Translations under genes and position numbers: made by a program
From: JBGPHT01 sp041484525
GTDB lineage: Bacteria > Acidobacteriota > Terriglobia > Bryobacterales > Bryobacteraceae
Length of the DNA stretch: 22,831 nucleotides
Direction of reading: 5' to 3'
NCBI GenBank assembly: GCA_041484525.1
Contig: JBGPHT010000121.1
Span: 1 to 22,831 of the forward strand
Notes under the pieces: model-generated
What the model was told of the DNA's origin: nothing
Database searches by the model: none
The model's input: the letters and a program-made list of their open reading frames with translations, nothing else
In this document: positions 1-7,419 of the stretch, piece by piece
Layout: each line of letters begins with the position of its first letter
How positions within the stretch are numbered: position 1 is the stretch's first letter

Positions 1-339
1 ACCGTCGTACGATTCCACTTCCCAGGCAAGCGGGGTCGTCAGGCCGGAATTCGAATAGAAGGCTATATCGTACCCGTTGGCGTTCTGGACATTCCCGCCA
101 TTGGCCGCGGTCTTCAGGGTGGCATCCGTAACTCTCACCAGCACCGGAAAATCCACCTGATCCGTATTAGGAACTTGGGTGTGATCAACAGTCACCGGCC
201 GGCGATATCCAAAGGTGCTCTGGGAAAAGCCAACTCCGGAACAGCACAAGGCAAACAGGGCTAGCCACGTGAATGCATTCCCATGCGTCACCACTCTGAT
301 TCCGGCGCGCGAACCGGCTTGTTCACGTTCAAACGACAT
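1..339 (-). CDS. Secreted DUF2341-domain protein, N-terminal part (runs off the window)
   Basis: Leftward reading frame, open from position 339 to the window edge (113 codons), so only the N-terminus is present. A hydrophobic segment (FTWLALFALCCSGVGF) ending near FSQS at about residue 35 looks like a signal peptide. The mature part begins FGYRRPVTVDHTQVPN, then FPVLVRVTDATL, YDIAFYSNS and PLAWEVESYD. This matches the pattern of the DUF2341 beta-sandwich domain found in bacterial surface proteins, often next to LamG-like or Ig-like domains. The start at 339 is chosen because GGAG lies six bases upstream; an in-frame ATG at 360 is the alternative. It lies 33 bases downstream of the broken carboxypeptidase-regulatory gene and may have been co-transcribed with it. 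The ligand is unknown. The family call is from recognised sequence pattern. Confidence 0.75.
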   Translation of the reverse strand, partial: MSFEREQAGSRAGIRVVTHGNAFTWLALFALCCSGVGFSQSTFGYRRPVTVDHTQVPNTDQVDFPVLVRVTDATLKTAANGGNVQNANGYDIAFYSNSGLTTPLAWEVESYDG

Positions 340-372
340 CTCTCGCTCCAGGTGGACCATCTTGACAATCAC

Positions 373-938
373 TTAGTGCCTTCCAGTGGCGTTGAAAACG
401 ACAGGCTCCGGCTGTTGCTGATTCGATTTCTGAATTAGAATCTCCGAGTAGCCTGGCCTCGGAACAGCGAGGTGCTGAGCGCTCTCCAGGTAAACCTGAT
501 CGATGTAGAGGCGGGATAGACTCGCTTTCAATCGAATGGTAGAGATTGCCTGCGGGCCTGCGAAAGTTTTGTCCACGGTGCTCATGAGGTCGGCCCATTG
601 ACATGGGTCGATATACCTGGCTGAAGCTTCTTTCACGCATAGGCTATACTTACCAGGAGCAAGGCCGGAGATTGTGAAGGTTCCGTGATTAGTGCGCTTG
701 TACCTGTACTAGCCGCAGGAGATGGACTCAGACGATGCGCCGTGACCACGGCGCCGGAAATGGGCGAGCTACTGGAGCCGGCAACGACTATCCCTTGAAT
801 CCGCCCTCTCTCCTGGCTACTAATCGGCGGCGGCCCCTGAAACGCTGACACAACTGCCGTGGCACTCAAGAAGAGCAGCAAAGGTAGCATAAGCGGGCAT
901 TTGTAGTGATGCTCAAAAACACAACAATTGTTCATCAT
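373..938 (-). pseudogene. Frameshifted secreted carboxypeptidase-regulatory-like domain protein
   Basis: Two overlapping leftward frames together make one protein. The first (from ATG 938) has a signal peptide (MLPLLLFLSATAVVSA) and the start of a carboxypeptidase regulatory-like fold, GRIQGIVVAGSSSSPISGAV. It then runs into an unrelated tail and stops at 633. The neighbouring frame takes over around 685-700 with GTFTISGLAPGKYSLCV, the hallmark second half of the same fold, and continues to a stop at 373. One base is therefore missing (or one in excess) near 685-700. The joined product would be about 188 residues, exported, with a C-terminal half I do not recognise. Such domains are common in surface proteins of Acidobacteriota. 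It is either a true pseudogene or a base-calling error. The start is uncertain: ATG 935 and an internal ATG before LPLLLF are also possible. Confidence 0.65.
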
Positions 939-1031
939 AGCGGCCGTCAATCGACTTCAACATGGACCGAGTCCGAGCATCGAAAGTACTAATCTTGAGG
1001 GCAGTGTAAGACTACCATCTAGAAATGCTAC

Positions 1032-1060
1032 ATTCTATCGGCTGCTCCGGCATAGGCCAA
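1032..1060 (-). promoter_or_regulatory. Candidate sigma70-type promoter for the 938..373 gene
   Basis: On the minus strand TTGGCC (complement of 1055-1060) is followed after exactly 17 bases by TAGAAT (complement of 1032-1037). This gives four and five matches to the -35 and -10 consensus. Transcription would start near 1025, about 87 bases before ATG 938. This is the only good candidate upstream of the frameshifted gene; chance occurrence cannot be excluded. Confidence 0.35.
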
Positions 1061-1710
1061 CAGGTACTCTACTCACTAATTACCAGCCGTATTAGAAGCC
1101 TCTATGAACCGTTTCCCTATATTTCCCTAAGCAGTGAATCGTCGTGCAAGGTCCTTTTATAAAGTAACTAGCCGGCATCGGCAAGACCTAAAGACGTGGA
1201 ACGGTGAAAATGATCTCGCAAGGAAGTGATGCTCCCGTAGTTGGACCCGCCTTACGTACGGCGGGAGGAATTCGGTTGGGCAGAAGACAGCACATAGATG
1301 AGCCAAATTCACGGTGAGCTAGAATGGAAACTTCTCCTTTCCGTTTCCCCTTTTACTCAGGCCCAGATCTCGCCATCATGCGCCACCAGAATTCGGTTCA
1401 GGAATGAGGCTGACTATGGAAGTGCTTTCTGGCGCCGTATACTTAGCCAGTCGCTTGGAGAGACTCACGGCCTTTTGCAAGCGCTTCGGCGAGTGGCCAC
1501 CAGTCCAAGCCGTAACTTCTGGAGGAATACCGGAGCGAAGCTGCCTGCACCATCACAGCGGGGAAGCTGCCTATTCCTCTCCCGCCAACGTTCGACCCTC
1601 CAGCCCCCTGGCAACCTCAAAGCCGGGAGGATTTTGAAATGTGTTAACCGCTGACCCATTTCACGAGGCCTGAGCCAAACAAAATAAAGGACTTACTATA
1701 CCGGCTGGAC

Positions 1711-1732
1711 ACTCGCGGTGTATACTGCGAGC
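1711..1732. promoter_or_regulatory. Imperfect palindrome over a -10-like TATACT box
   Basis: The arms CTCGC (1712-1716) and GCGAG (1727-1731) flank GGTGTATACT, and further symmetric positions inside make about 16 of 22 bases palindromic. TATACT at 1721-1726 resembles a -10 element, and an ATG with AGAGG just upstream follows at 1740. Dyads over -10 boxes are typical operators of small autoregulated modules, and an antitoxin-like remnant lies about 220 bases downstream. No convincing -35 is present, so the regulatory role is inference. Confidence 0.3.
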
Positions 1733-1739
1733 AGAGGAT

Positions 1740-1871
1740 ATGAATGTCTTCGATAACGACGCGGCGTACATCCGCGTGATCGAGGTTCGCCCTCACAACC
1801 TACGAATTACCAAACGAACCTGGATTTCCGGTTCCGGACATTCGGATTCCGTCGCGGCGCACAAATTGTAG
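1740..1871 (+). CDS. Possible small protein of unknown function
   Basis: A 43-codon frame starts with ATG at 1740, two bases after AGAGG, and ends with TAG at 1869-1871. It contains IRVIEVRPHNLRITKRTW and has no recognised domain. Its second half overlaps the first copy of the 60-bp repeat. Its position just after the palindrome/-10-like site and before the antitoxin-like remnant suggests the stub of the first gene of a small two-gene module. I do not recognise it as any toxin family, and it may not be expressed. Confidence 0.2.
   Translation: MNVFDNDAAYIRVIEVRPHNLRITKRTWISGSGHSDSVAAHKL
1806..1862. repeat. Diverged direct repeat, copy 1
   Basis: This segment, built around TTACCAAACGAACCTGGATT and ending ATTCCGTCGCGGCG, recurs in altered form about 295 bases downstream (2101-2163) in the same orientation. 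By eye, with small gaps, the copies agree at roughly three quarters of positions; the block ACCAAACGAACCT is identical. Confidence 0.55.
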
Positions 1872-1957
1872 AGCTGTATATTGAGGAAACCGGATCAACG
1901 CGACGGAATTGGCACAATCGTCAGAACGAGTCGATGCAATGAGTGAGCAAACAACAT

Positions 1958-2101
1958 ATGGGTTCCAGCATTGATGATTTCCTTAAGAATGGGGGCATCT
2001 TTGAGGAAGCGCAGGCCGAAGCGGTCAAAGAGGTCGTCGCGTGGTCGCAGAAGCTGTGCAAGCTCCCACCGCATGATCGAGAGCGCTCTTCAAAACCTTG
2101 A
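1958..2101 (+). pseudogene. Remnant of an XRE-type antitoxin-like gene
   Basis: The frame from ATG 1958 (or GTG 1943, adding VSKQH) begins MGSSIDDFLKNGGIFEEAQA and continues EAVKEVVAW. This closely resembles, from memory, the N-terminus of a family of roughly 90-residue helix-turn-helix proteins that act as antitoxins beside HigB/RelE-type toxins. Those proteins continue with WQLAEAM and then a DNA-binding domain. Here the frame changes after W29 (about 2044): the next frame reads VAEAVQ and soon stops, while the original frame ends at 2101 with unrelated sequence. The helix-turn-helix and everything after it are lost. No toxin gene is recognisable nearby. The family match is by recognition only. 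Confidence 0.45.
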
Positions 2102-2163
2102 ACTACCAAACGAACCTAGATTTCCCGTTTTTCCGAACAGTTGGAATCCGTTTGGCGGCGGGT
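2101..2163. repeat. Diverged direct repeat, copy 2
   Basis: Second copy of the element at 1806-1862: CTACCAAACGAACCTAGATT, then a few extra bases, ending AATCCGTTTGGCGGCG. It begins at the end of the antitoxin-like remnant and finishes 16 bases before the stop codon of the leftward TPR gene. No inverted ends or coding potential are visible in it. Confidence 0.55.
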
Positions 2164-2178
2164 CGGCGCGGCGGCAGA

Positions 2179-3669
2179 TTAGCACCGGCAGTGAATCTTA
2201 TCGAGGATGGACGTAAAGCGGGGGCTGCTGTGGAGGCTCAGATCTTTGCTATTGCGGAGAATCACGAGACCGCTCGACCGCTGGCGCAGGGCTTCTTCAA
2301 ATAGCGCCAGCGCGCGATCCTCGTCGCCCAGGGTCAAGGCTACGGTGCCGAGATCGAAGGGTGAAACGTAGCGCTGGTGCGACATCTCTTCCAGGCGGCG
2401 CATCAGACGAGTGCCTTCCTCGCGATTGCCCTGCTGCGTGAAGGCCACGGCGAGCAAAGCGATGCCGTGCGGATTAGGCGCGGCGACGGTCAGCGCGCGC
2501 GCCAGCACCGTGTCCGACTCAGCCACCTTCGACGCGGCGCGGTAGGCGTTCGAGAGGATCACGCTGGCGGTCGTGAGATCGGGCGAGATCTCGGCGGCGC
2601 GGCGGGCCTGCTCGACGGCGGTTTCGTAGTCCCCGTCGAGAATCAAAGCGTGGGCGAGGTTCACGCTGATGAGGGCGGAAAACGGCTCGATCTCGGCGGC
2701 CCGCCGCAGTTCCGGAAGCGCTTCCCGGAGCCTGCCCTGGTCGCGCAGGAAGGCTCCATACCAGAGGTGGGCGCCGGCCAGCGCAGGATTCAACGAGAGC
2801 GCGCGGCGGTATTCGCGCTCGGCGGCCTTCCAATCCCAGTCGTAGGCCTCGATGATGCCGCCGAGAGAGACGTGCCCTTCGGCCAACCCGGGGTCGATCG
2901 CGATCGCCTGACGGGCGGCGCGGCGGGCGCGCTCCATGCCTTCGGACGGCGGAATGTAGCCGTATTGCGCCAGCAAGTTGTAAGCGTCGGCCACGCCCGA
3001 CTGGGCAGCGGCGAACTGCGGATCGCGCGCCACAGCCCGGGTGAAACAGTCGGCGGCCTCGCGCAGCGCCGGCTCGGTCATGCGGTCCATCAGGTAGCGG
3101 CCGCGTATATATAGGTTCTGCGCCGCTGGGTCGGGCCGATGAGCGCCGGCTTGGGCGGATGGATGCGGACGCAGCAGCCACAACGCGCCGGCGGCGAGCG
3201 CCAAGAGCGGCAGCACCAATCCAAGCGTGGCACGGCTGGATACAGACACATTGGACGTCGAAGGCTGCGGCCCCGGTTCGGGCGGCGGCGTCTCGGGCGG
3301 CAGCATTGGAGAGGCTCCCGCCACACCGGGCGTGCGCGCAATCAGCACGGGAACGTACGTGCCCTTCGGCAGCTCGATCGCGATCGGATCGGCCACTCCC
3401 GGCCCGGCGTAGTATTGGGCCAGGCGGCTGCGGAGATTGCGTGCCTGCACGCGCACGATGGGATCGACGCGCGGATTAAAAGCGTCGCCGCGGTCGAACA
3501 CGTTCTGGCCAAGAGCCAGTTCCCTGAGCCCGGCGGTGCGGCCGGCCAGCGTCTCTTCGACGATGTAGCGCAGGAAGCGCGAAAGACTGGGCGATACGTC
3601 GAGGGGCGGAGTCCCGAGAATCCTCTCCATCTGGGCCCGTATCGATTCTGGTTGATAGGGTTGGGACAA
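2179..3669 (-). CDS. TPR-repeat membrane protein with N-terminal DNA-binding-like domain
   Basis: A 496-residue protein. Residues about 12-110 contain SRFLRYIVEETLAGR, LALGQNVFDRG, NPRVDPIVRVQARNLRSRLA and IELPKGTYVPVL. This is a module I know from many acidobacterial regulators, and it is thought to be winged-helix-like. A proline-rich linker (about 120-142) leads to one membrane segment (about 148-166, LGLVLPLLALAAGALWLL). From about 183 to the end run tandem TPR-like helical pairs with alternating small and aromatic residues. The layout, DNA-binding-like domain inside and repeats outside, recalls CadC/ToxR-type one-component sensors, but target and signal are unknown. The start is TTG at 3669 with AAAGG eight bases upstream; an in-frame ATG 13 codons later is the alternative. 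It diverges from the aldolase gene. Confidence 0.8.
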   Translation of the reverse strand: MSQPYQPESIRAQMERILGTPPLDVSPSLSRFLRYIVEETLAGRTAGLRELALGQNVFDRGDAFNPRVDPIVRVQARNLRSRLAQYYAGPGVADPIAIELPKGTYVPVLIARTPGVAGASPMLPPETPPPEPGPQPSTSNVSVSSRATLGLVLPLLALAAGALWLLRPHPSAQAGAHRPDPAAQNLYIRGRYLMDRMTEPALREAADCFTRAVARDPQFAAAQSGVADAYNLLAQYGYIPPSEGMERARRAARQAIAIDPGLAEGHVSLGGIIEAYDWDWKAAEREYRRALSLNPALAGAHLWYGAFLRDQGRLREALPELRRAAEIEPFSALISVNLAHALILDGDYETAVEQARRAAEISPDLTTASVILSNAYRAASKVAESDTVLARALTVAAPNPHGIALLAVAFTQQGNREEGTRLMRRLEEMSHQRYVSPFDLGTVALTLGDEDRALALFEEALRQRSSGLVILRNSKDLSLHSSPRFTSILDKIHCRC

Positions 3670-3797
3670 GATGACTGCCTTTCCAACATGGGAATGGAAC
3701 CCGTGGAGAAATTAGGACGTTCCAAACCGCAGTTGGTACCGCTTTACGCGTGCAACTTCCAAAGGTTAAGAGCGCCGCTCGTGTTAGCGTATGGTTA

Positions 3798-4469
3798 ATG
3801 ACGGCCAAAGAAATTCTCGCATTCATTACCGATGTAGGCATGGTTCCGATCGTGCGCACGGCGACCGCCGATGCGGCGCTGCGCGCGGTGGAAGCGATTT
3901 ACCAGGGCGGCGTGCGCGCGGCCGAAGTCACGATGACGGTGCCCGGGGCGGTACGCGTCCTCGAGAAACTGGCGGATCAGTTCGGCGGCAGGATGGTGCT
4001 GGGCGCGGGCACGGTGCTCGATCCGGAAACGGCACGCATCTGTATGCTGGCGGGGGCGGAATTCATCGTGACCCCGGCGCTCCGGCCGGCCACCATCGAG
4101 ATGGTTAAGCGTTACTCGAAAATCATCACGCCGGGCGCGCTGACCCCCACCGAGGTGCTCACCGCGTGGGAGGCCGGCGCCGACGCCGTCAAGATTTTCC
4201 CCTGCGGTAACGTGGGCGGTGCGAAATATCTCAAGGCGCTCAAAGGGCCATTCCCGCAGATCGAGATGATGCCCACCGGCGGCGTGAACCTGGAAACCAT
4301 CGGCGAATTCCTCAAGGCCGGCGCCTGTGCCGTAGGCGTGGGTGGAGAACTGGTGGACGCCAAGTCTATTAAGGATGCCCGATTCGACGCCATCGAAGAG
4401 CGTGCCCGTCAATATCTGGCGGCGATCGCGAAAGCACGGTCGGAGATGAAAGCGGCGGCGGTGGCCTAG
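3798..4469 (+). CDS. eda: KDPG/KHG-type aldolase (class I)
   Basis: A 223-residue protein with the KDPG aldolase TIM-barrel pattern: VPIVRT near the start, AAEVTMT with the conserved glutamate (E43), GAGTVL, ITPGALTPTEV, and AVKIFPC with the Schiff-base lysine (K132), then PTGGVNLE. The family cleaves 2-keto-3-deoxy-6-phosphogluconate to pyruvate and glyceraldehyde-3-phosphate (Entner-Doudoroff and uronate catabolism); related members act on 4-hydroxy-2-oxoglutarate or galactonate intermediates. The arginine usual after EVT in proteobacterial Eda is not obvious here, so the exact substrate is open. ATG 3798 is chosen because homologues start just before the first strand. An out-of-frame ATG lies at 3791 and there is no clear ribosome-binding site. 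No Entner-Doudoroff dehydratase gene is adjacent. Confidence 0.85.
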   Translation: MTAKEILAFITDVGMVPIVRTATADAALRAVEAIYQGGVRAAEVTMTVPGAVRVLEKLADQFGGRMVLGAGTVLDPETARICMLAGAEFIVTPALRPATIEMVKRYSKIITPGALTPTEVLTAWEAGADAVKIFPCGNVGGAKYLKALKGPFPQIEMMPTGGVNLETIGEFLKAGACAVGVGGELVDAKSIKDARFDAIEERARQYLAAIAKARSEMKAAAVA

Positions 4470-4525
4470 ACGGCGGCTGTTTGACCGGCGGCGTGGCGGC
4501 AGCCTTGCTAAACTAAAACTTCGCT

Positions 4526-4696
4526 ATGGCTATCAGCAAAGAACTGCTGGAAATCCTGGTGTGCCCCGTCTGCAAGGCCACGGTCGAGATGAAGCCCGAC
4601 CAGAGCGGGCTGAAATGCGTCCAATGTCATCGCGTCTACCCGATCCGCGACGACATTCCTGTGATGCTGGTGGACGAGGCGAAGATCGAAGAATAG
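4526..4696 (+). CDS. Trm112-like (UPF0434/YcaR family) zinc-ribbon protein
   Basis: A 56-residue protein, MAISKELLEILVCPVCKATV and onward, with CxxC at residues 13-16 and a second CxxC (KCVQC) at 31-34, then YPIRDDIPVML, the family signature. Length is typical. Eukaryotic and archaeal Trm112 activates methyltransferases; bacterial members are small zinc-binding-type proteins without an established general role. In Gram-negatives they often sit next to envelope genes such as lpxK and msbA, and here a GT9 glycosyltransferase starts six bases after the stop with an MsbA-like exporter behind it. This fits an envelope-linked operon. No strong ribosome-binding site is seen. Confidence 0.93.
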   Translation: MAISKELLEILVCPVCKATVEMKPDQSGLKCVQCHRVYPIRDDIPVMLVDEAKIEE

Positions 4697-4702
4697 GCCG
4701 CC

Positions 4703-5611
4703 GTGGAAACCGTCCTGGAATGTCTACCGCGGGGGGGCCGGGTAGCCGTGCTCCGGCTGCGGTCCCTGGGAGATTGCGTTCTCACCACACCCGCCCTGGA
4801 CATCCTGAAACGCGCGCGACCGGACTTGCGCGTGGCCGTTGTGGTGGAAGACCGCTTTCGCGCCGTGTTCGAGAACAATCCCGATATCGATGAGTTGTTG
4901 GCGCCCGAGTTGGGCGCGCTGCGGCGCTTCCGGCCGCGGCTGTGCATCAACTTTCACGGTGGGACGCGGAGCGCGATCCTGACCGCTTTATCGGGGGCGC
5001 GGTGGCGCGCCGGCTTCGGGCACTTCCGCCACGGGCTGGCGTACAACTTGAGAATTCCGCGGGCACAGGAGATTCTCGGCGTCGAGCGGAAGGTGCATAC
5101 GGCGGAACATCTGGCGAGCGCCATGTTTTTGCTGGGAATCGACAAGGGAGAGATTCCGAGGGCGAAGCTCGTCGCGGGCGCGACAAGCGTGAGCGCCGGA
5201 GCTGCCGTGATCCATCCGACGGCAGCCGCCGCGGAGAAGACGTGGAAGGCGGCAGGGTTCCTGGCAGTGGCGGAGCATCTCAAGCAAGCGGGACTAGATC
5301 CGGTGTTCATCGGCGCGGCCGCGGATGATCTCTCACCGTTCCGCGGCTACCGGACACTGCAAGGGGCGCCCCTCGCGGAGATCAAGCAACTGCTCAGCCG
5401 CGCGTCGCTTTTCGTCGGCAATGATTCCGGCCCGGCGCACATGGCAGCGGCGTTCGGGGTGCCGGTGGTGGCGATCTTCGGCGCTTCCGATCCGGCCATC
5501 TGGGGCCCTTGGCGCACGGCGTCCGAGATCGTCACGTCACCCGACGGCGTGGCGGGCGTCGAGATATCGCAGGTGCTTCAGGCGCTGACCCGGCTGCGAG
5601 TGCACGCATGA
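4703..5611 (+). CDS. Glycosyltransferase family 9 (heptosyltransferase-like)
   Basis: A 302-residue protein with the two Rossmann halves of GT9/GT-B enzymes. The N-terminal half has VAVLRLRSLGDCVLTTPAL, the acceptor-side motif of ADP-heptose:LPS heptosyltransferases. The C-terminal half has AAVIHPTAAAAEKTWKAAGF and SLFVGNDSGPAHMAAAFGVP followed by VAIFGASDPAIWGPW, the nucleotide-sugar site. It probably transfers a sugar to the lipopolysaccharide core or a related glycolipid on the inner face of the membrane; the sugar cannot be told from sequence. The GTG start at 4703 lies six bases after the Trm112-like stop. Its stop overlaps the ABC exporter start by four bases (ATGA), so translation is probably coupled. 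Confidence 0.88.
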   Translation: METVLECLPRGGRVAVLRLRSLGDCVLTTPALDILKRARPDLRVAVVVEDRFRAVFENNPDIDELLAPELGALRRFRPRLCINFHGGTRSAILTALSGARWRAGFGHFRHGLAYNLRIPRAQEILGVERKVHTAEHLASAMFLLGIDKGEIPRAKLVAGATSVSAGAAVIHPTAAAAEKTWKAAGFLAVAEHLKQAGLDPVFIGAAADDLSPFRGYRTLQGAPLAEIKQLLSRASLFVGNDSGPAHMAAAFGVPVVAIFGASDPAIWGPWRTASEIVTSPDGVAGVEISQVLQALTRLRVHA

Positions 5612-7419
5612 AGGAACTGGCGCGGCTGCTCTCCTACGCGCGGCGCTATGGAGCGCACCTCGCTGGCTCGGTAGTGCTGATGGCCCTCGCGGGCGCGGCG
5701 CAGGGGATGATGGCGCTGCTCATCAAGCCCATCTTCGACCGCGTCCTCAACCCGACCGAGAGCGGCCCGATCGCGCTATTCCTGGTGCCGGTCGTGCACA
5801 AGCAGTTGTACCTCCCGCAGTTCCGCACCCCGTGGACGACGGTCAGCATCTGCATCGTGCTGGTGTTCCTGGTGAAGGGCGTGTGCGATTATTTCGGCAA
5901 CTATCTCATCAGCTACGCCGGCTTCTCGTCCATCATGGACCTGCGCAACGCCGTCTTCCAAAAGGTGCTGAAGCAGGGCGCGCAGTTCTTCGAGGCGCAC
6001 TCGACCGGGCAGCTCATGTCGTCGATCATGAACGACGTGGATAAGGTGCAGCTCGCCACTTCGCAGATGCTGGCCGATTTCCTGCGGCAGTTGTTCAGCG
6101 CCATCGCGCTCACGATCGTGGTGATGAGCAGCGACTGGAAACTGGCGCTGGTGAGCCTGACGATCCTGCCCTTCGTGATGTTGCCCACGCGGCAGATCGG
6201 CCGCCGCATCCGGCGCACCAGCCGGCGCACGCAAGACCGGCAGGCCGAGCTGAACCAGATCCTGCAGGAAACGCTGAGCGGCCACATGGTAGTGAAGGCC
6301 TTCGGCGCGGAAGGGTACGAAGCGCAGCGTTTCCGCGAGGCCTCCCGCAAACTGCTCAAGACCAACTTGCGGTACGTGCTGCAGCAGGCGCTGGCCTCGC
6401 CGCTGATCGAGCTGTTCGGCGCGATCACCATTGTCGGACTGCTCACGTATGCCGTCACCCAGATCAAGAGCGGAACGCTCACCGCCGGCGGATTCACCAG
6501 CTTCGTGATCGCGCTGCTGATGCTGTATGAGCCGGTGAAGCGGCTGGTCGGCATCCACAATATTTTCGAGCAGGCGCTCGGCGCCTCGCAGAAAGTCTTC
6601 GAATACCTCGACTACTCAGAAGACGTCCCGGAAAAGCCGGGCGCTCTGAAGCTGGCGGAATTCACGCGCGGCATCACGTTTGAAAACGTCGCCTTTCATT
6701 ATCCGGCAGCCGCCAACGGGTTCCGCATCGAGCGGCTGAATCTGGAAGCGAAGGCGGGCGAGATCGTAGCACTCGTCGGGCCGAGCGGCGGCGGCAAGAC
6801 GACCATCGCCAATCTCCTTCCGCGCTTCTACGATGTGACCGGCGGCGCCGTGCGCGTGGACGGACACGACGTACGCGACATCAGCCTGCCCTCGCTGGTC
6901 GCGCAGATCGGGATTGTGGCGCAGGATACGTTCCTGTTCAACGACACCGTGGCCAACAATATCGCCTATGGACGACCCGGGACGCCGGCCGCGGACATCG
7001 AGCGGGCGGCGCAAACGGCGCTGGCGCACGATTTCATCATGCGGCTGCCCGAAGGATACGAAACCGCGATCGGCGACCGCGGGATCAAGCTCTCGGGCGG
7101 CCAGCGGCAGCGCCTCGCGATCGCGCGCGCGCTGCTCAAGAACGCGCCTATTCTGATCCTGGACGAAGCCACTTCGCACCTCGATACCGAATCCGAGATG
7201 CTGGTGCAGAAGGCGCTGGCGAACCTGATGGAGCATCGCACCGTGATCGTGATCGCGCACCGGCTCTCGACCATCCGGCGCGCCGACAAGATCGTGGTGA
7301 TCGAGCGGGGGCGGATCCGCGAGATCGGAACGCATGAAGAATTGGTCAACCAGGGCGGGATCTATCAACGGCTCCACGAGCTGCAGTTCGAGGACGCCGG
7401 ATCGGTGGTGGACTTGTGA
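5608..7419 (+). CDS. msbA: MsbA-like ABC exporter (membrane and ATPase domains fused)
   Basis: A 603-residue half-transporter. Residues about 1-325 form a six-helix membrane domain with VVKAFGAE, typical of the coupling region. The ATPase domain carries Walker A GPSGGGKTT (391-399), signature LSGGQ (495-499), Walker B LILDEA with D519-E520, and H-loop AHRLS (H551). All catalytic residues are intact. MsbA homodimers flip lipid A or LPS core across the inner membrane, and the coupled GT9 gene and Trm112-like gene support a lipid-linked substrate. Substrate assignment within this broad family is inference. Start ATG 5608 overlaps the GT9 stop. The stop overlaps the GTG start of yicC (GTGA), linking the envelope genes to the following cluster. 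Confidence 0.88.
   Translation: MKELARLLSYARRYGAHLAGSVVLMALAGAAQGMMALLIKPIFDRVLNPTESGPIALFLVPVVHKQLYLPQFRTPWTTVSICIVLVFLVKGVCDYFGNYLISYAGFSSIMDLRNAVFQKVLKQGAQFFEAHSTGQLMSSIMNDVDKVQLATSQMLADFLRQLFSAIALTIVVMSSDWKLALVSLTILPFVMLPTRQIGRRIRRTSRRTQDRQAELNQILQETLSGHMVVKAFGAEGYEAQRFREASRKLLKTNLRYVLQQALASPLIELFGAITIVGLLTYAVTQIKSGTLTAGGFTSFVIALLMLYEPVKRLVGIHNIFEQALGASQKVFEYLDYSEDVPEKPGALKLAEFTRGITFENVAFHYPAAANGFRIERLNLEAKAGEIVALVGPSGGGKTTIANLLPRFYDVTGGAVRVDGHDVRDISLPSLVAQIGIVAQDTFLFNDTVANNIAYGRPGTPAADIERAAQTALAHDFIMRLPEGYETAIGDRGIKLSGGQRQRLAIARALLKNAPILILDEATSHLDTESEMLVQKALANLMEHRTVIVIAHRLSTIRRADKIVVIERGRIREIGTHEELVNQGGIYQRLHELQFEDAGSVVDL

Larger units (their letters stand above)
951..1739. other. Stretch without a recognisable gene
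   Basis: About 790 bases in which I can support no gene. The longest open frames (plus strand 1298-1654 and 1404-1637, minus strand 1465-1659) give proteins with no recognisable domain, biased composition and no ribosome-binding site. They overlap each other in different frames, as expected for non-coding or decayed DNA. The stretch does hold a leftward promoter candidate (1032-1060), a small GC hairpin (CCCGCC at 1246-1251 pairing with GGCGGG at 1260-1265) and the palindrome at 1711-1732. Confidence 0.6.

Noticed and set aside
1246..1265. Hairpin CCCGCC...GGCGGG as a terminator
   Set aside because: The stem is only six base pairs with no T-run on either side and no gene ending nearby.
1298..1654. 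Plus-strand open frame of 118 codons
   Set aside because: No domain, no ribosome-binding site, Ser/Arg-rich, and overlapped by equally open frames on both strands. It cannot be told from non-coding DNA.
2377..3114. Long plus-strand open frame (245 codons)
   Set aside because: It is antisense to the TPR gene, with Gly/Arg/His-rich translation typical of a GC-rich shadow frame and no recognisable domain.
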